This document shows, piece by piece, positions 62,626 to 64,000 of a DNA stretch of 64,000 bases; position 1 is the stretch's first letter; each line of letters begins with the position of its first letter. The stretch covers positions 806,001 through 870,000 of the forward strand of contig NZ_LVHF01000033.1 of NCBI RefSeq assembly GCF_001650345.1, written 5' to 3'. This stretch comes from Photobacterium jeanii. GTDB lineage: Bacteria > Pseudomonadota > Gammaproteobacteria > Enterobacterales > Vibrionaceae. The notes under the pieces are model-generated. The model ran no database searches, was not told the DNA's origin, and saw nothing but the letters and a program-made list of their open reading frames with translations. The position numbers and the translations under genes are program-made.

Positions 62626-63435
62626 ATGTTTAAATTTTCAAGCCTTGCTTTTGCGCTTCCTCTTGTTACCTCAACTTTTACCTATGCAGCTACTCTGTCG
62701 TCGGAATTTGAGCCTCAACCCAATGCAATTTCAAGTTGTCCTGCTCAAATGTTTACGCAACAAGCCGTGGTTTTTGACGCAGTAACTCTTTGTGCGACTA
62801 GTAAAGTGAGCTTGGATAAACTTAAGCATGCCGCGAATGTAACAGCCAAATGGCTAGATAATGATGAAGATGGCTTAGTTGATGAGCCAAAAATCCTTGA
62901 TGCTCTTCGCGCAAATAAAGCCTTGTTAGCTATGAGCGAGAGAGGTTTCTCTCAAGCTGCTTTTGAACGCCTAGAGCCAGAGCTAGAAAATAGAGTAGGG
63001 CAAGATCTTGCGGTGTTTGAAACTGCGCCAGTGGGTGAACGTGATGCATCACAAGAAGAGATTCATCATTTAATTGTTAATGCAGGTTGGCAAACACTTT
63101 ACCCTCACGTGTTTAGTGATAACAGAGCAAAAGCCAGTTTGTTGTATCAGCAGTGGCAACAGGCAGAAGCTAAAGGGTACTACGCGTATGACGATCCAAC
63201 TTGTGATGATAGTTGCAAGACAATTGAGTTTTTCTATTTGGCGACTGCGGCATATTTAGGTTCAGAGGCTGATTTGTACTCAGATGAAATGCGACTTAAG
63301 AATAGAGTCGAACTGTCGAAAGGCTTACCTGAGATGATCACAATTATTGAGTCTGACGATTATCATTATCCAAAACAGGTTTGGCCTGATGGTCATTACT
63401 CTCATCAGCAAGCGATTCGTTATACGACTCAGTAA
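62626..63435 (+). CDS. Exported hypothetical protein with EF-hand-like motif
   Basis: A 269-residue protein with a signal peptide (cleavage near TYA-ATL). Early in the mature chain is an EF-hand-like loop DNDEDGLVDEPKI. Four cysteines (SSCPAQ, TLCATS, TCDDSCK) may form disulfides. The rest is helical with aromatic clusters (TIEFFYLATAAYLGS). Family not recognised; periplasmic or secreted. ATG 62626 starts the signal peptide; the frame begins at 62614. It follows the peptidase gene but after a terminator. Confidence 0.75.
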   Translation: MFKFSSLAFALPLVTSTFTYAATLSSEFEPQPNAISSCPAQMFTQQAVVFDAVTLCATSKVSLDKLKHAANVTAKWLDNDEDGLVDEPKILDALRANKALLAMSERGFSQAAFERLEPELENRVGQDLAVFETAPVGERDASQEEIHHLIVNAGWQTLYPHVFSDNRAKASLLYQQWQQAEAKGYYAYDDPTCDDSCKTIEFFYLATAAYLGSEADLYSDEMRLKNRVELSKGLPEMITIIESDDYHYPKQVWPDGHYSHQQAIRYTTQ

Positions 63436-63462
63436 AGTGGAGTGTGTTTTAGATTGGGAATA

Positions 63463-63492
63463 AAAAAGCGGAGCCAAAAGGCCCCGCTTGAA
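63463..63492 (-). terminator. Terminator of DUF3010 gene
   Basis: On the minus strand, stem AAGCGGGGCC / GGCTCCGCTT with one G-T wobble, loop TTTT, then CTTTTTTATT. Confidence 0.88.
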
Positions 63493-63516
63493 AATAGTTT
63501 CGCGTATTGCGTTCAA

Positions 63517-63936
63517 TTAGCTAAGGTGTGCGAAAGCAGTAGTAAATGCCGCTTCTTGGAACTGGCGCAGACCTGTGCCACGGAAATCAACCATTAGAGG
63601 TGTGCGTTTCAGTGCTTGTTTGATGTCTGTCGAGCTCATGAATTGAACGTCAAGACCATCGATCAGCTGGATTGCTGATTCAAGCTTGAAGCCAATTGCG
63701 CTGCCTGCAAATTTACCACGTGTTTCACGAGTACGGATAACCACACGATCCACTTGGTAATCATCAAGTAGTTTTTTAAATGCGAATTGGAAATCGCGCA
63801 TTTCTTGGTTATCTAACGAATCCTTGATAATGAATTTTTGAGTGCGGCAATCTGGAATGTCTAACAGACCATTATTTTTGTTCATCAAACAGATAATGGC
63901 TTCGTTGCTACGTAGCTCAACAGCACAAATTTTCAT
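63517..63936 (-). CDS. DUF3010 family protein
   Basis: A 139-residue cytoplasmic protein of the DUF3010 family: MKICAVELRSNEAIICLM at the start, DRVVIRTRETRGKFAGSAIGFKLESAIQLI in the middle and a conserved RQFQEAAFTTAFAHLS end. The fold resembles RNase H/actin-like domains by pattern, but no catalytic residues are established. ATG 63936 follows AGGTG. Function unknown. Its promoter lies at the right edge of the window. Confidence 0.9.
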   Translation of the reverse strand: MKICAVELRSNEAIICLMNKNNGLLDIPDCRTQKFIIKDSLDNQEMRDFQFAFKKLLDDYQVDRVVIRTRETRGKFAGSAIGFKLESAIQLIDGLDVQFMSSTDIKQALKRTPLMVDFRGTGLRQFQEAAFTTAFAHLS

Positions 63937-64000
63937 GTATTCACCTATGATTTAGATCAGCCGCTCATTCTATTCAACTTTCAACGCCTTGTCAGTTGTT

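Noticed and set aside
1-64000. CRISPR arrays, tRNA or rRNA genes, prophage or insertion sequences
   Set aside because: None seen: no regularly spaced repeats, no transposase, integrase or phage structural genes, and no recognisable tRNA cloverleaf near gene boundaries.

Overview
The window is a bacterial chromosome segment of moderate, slightly AT-rich composition. It carries about 65 protein genes, no rRNA or tRNA gene, no CRISPR array, no prophage and no recognisable insertion sequence. Gene content points to a gammaproteobacterium of the Vibrionaceae, most likely Photobacterium or a close Vibrio relative: a TPP-riboswitch thiD-thiZ-thiX-thiY-tenA salvage operon, DbpA and RhlE helicases, AroG, a FabY-like ketosynthase, DUF1840 and DUF3010 proteins. 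The genus is inferred from protein style, not from a search. The lack of translation and core-replication genes and the abundance of single-gene units with their own regulators would suit a secondary chromosome, but this is only an inference.

Layout. 0-10.6 kb: the end of a GGDEF protein, a 2OG-Fe(II) oxygenase, then a TetR regulator divergent from an RND efflux operon with two adaptor lipoproteins, a small membrane protein and the pump; next a sugar O-acetyltransferase. 10.6-13 kb: an exported amidohydrolase and an unknown protein. 13.2-19.7 kb: a block dominated by envelope redox functions (MsrPQ; MarR plus MATE pump; MarR plus cytochrome b561; cytochrome c'), with a perfect 46-bp palindrome between the last two divergent units. 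19.7-29 kb: lone dTDP-glucose dehydratase, Ogt, an AraC/DJ-1-type regulator, FabY-like synthase, an AlkA-type glycosylase, two tandem beta-barrel paralogues and DbpA. 29-32 kb: small coiled-coil and membrane proteins and a ToxR/CadC-like membrane regulator. 32.1-36.6 kb: the thiamin precursor salvage operon under a TPP riboswitch.

36.7-41 kb is the most accessory-looking part: two paralogous ~470-residue lipoproteins of unknown function flank an AraC-type regulator, in visibly AT-rich DNA. 41.3-48 kb: catalase, a four-gene polar amino acid ABC transporter and divergent aroG. 48-64 kb is mostly small independent units: lipoproteins, enoyl-CoA hydratase, rhomboid protease, RhlE, a PPHD-like prolyl hydroxylase, a PEP-CTERM protein, a CatB-like acetyltransferase, a LysR regulator with a 24-residue small ORF behind it, a His-rich metal-binding repeat protein, an M3 peptidase and DUF3010.

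Most transcription units end in strong, easily seen hairpin terminators, and one terminator sequence recurs three times in the first 10.6 kb. The best leads for something undescribed are the paralogous lipoprotein/AraC locus, the 46-bp palindrome in the cytochrome region, the 24-residue small ORF, the small membrane protein inside the efflux operon, and the His-rich tandem-repeat protein.
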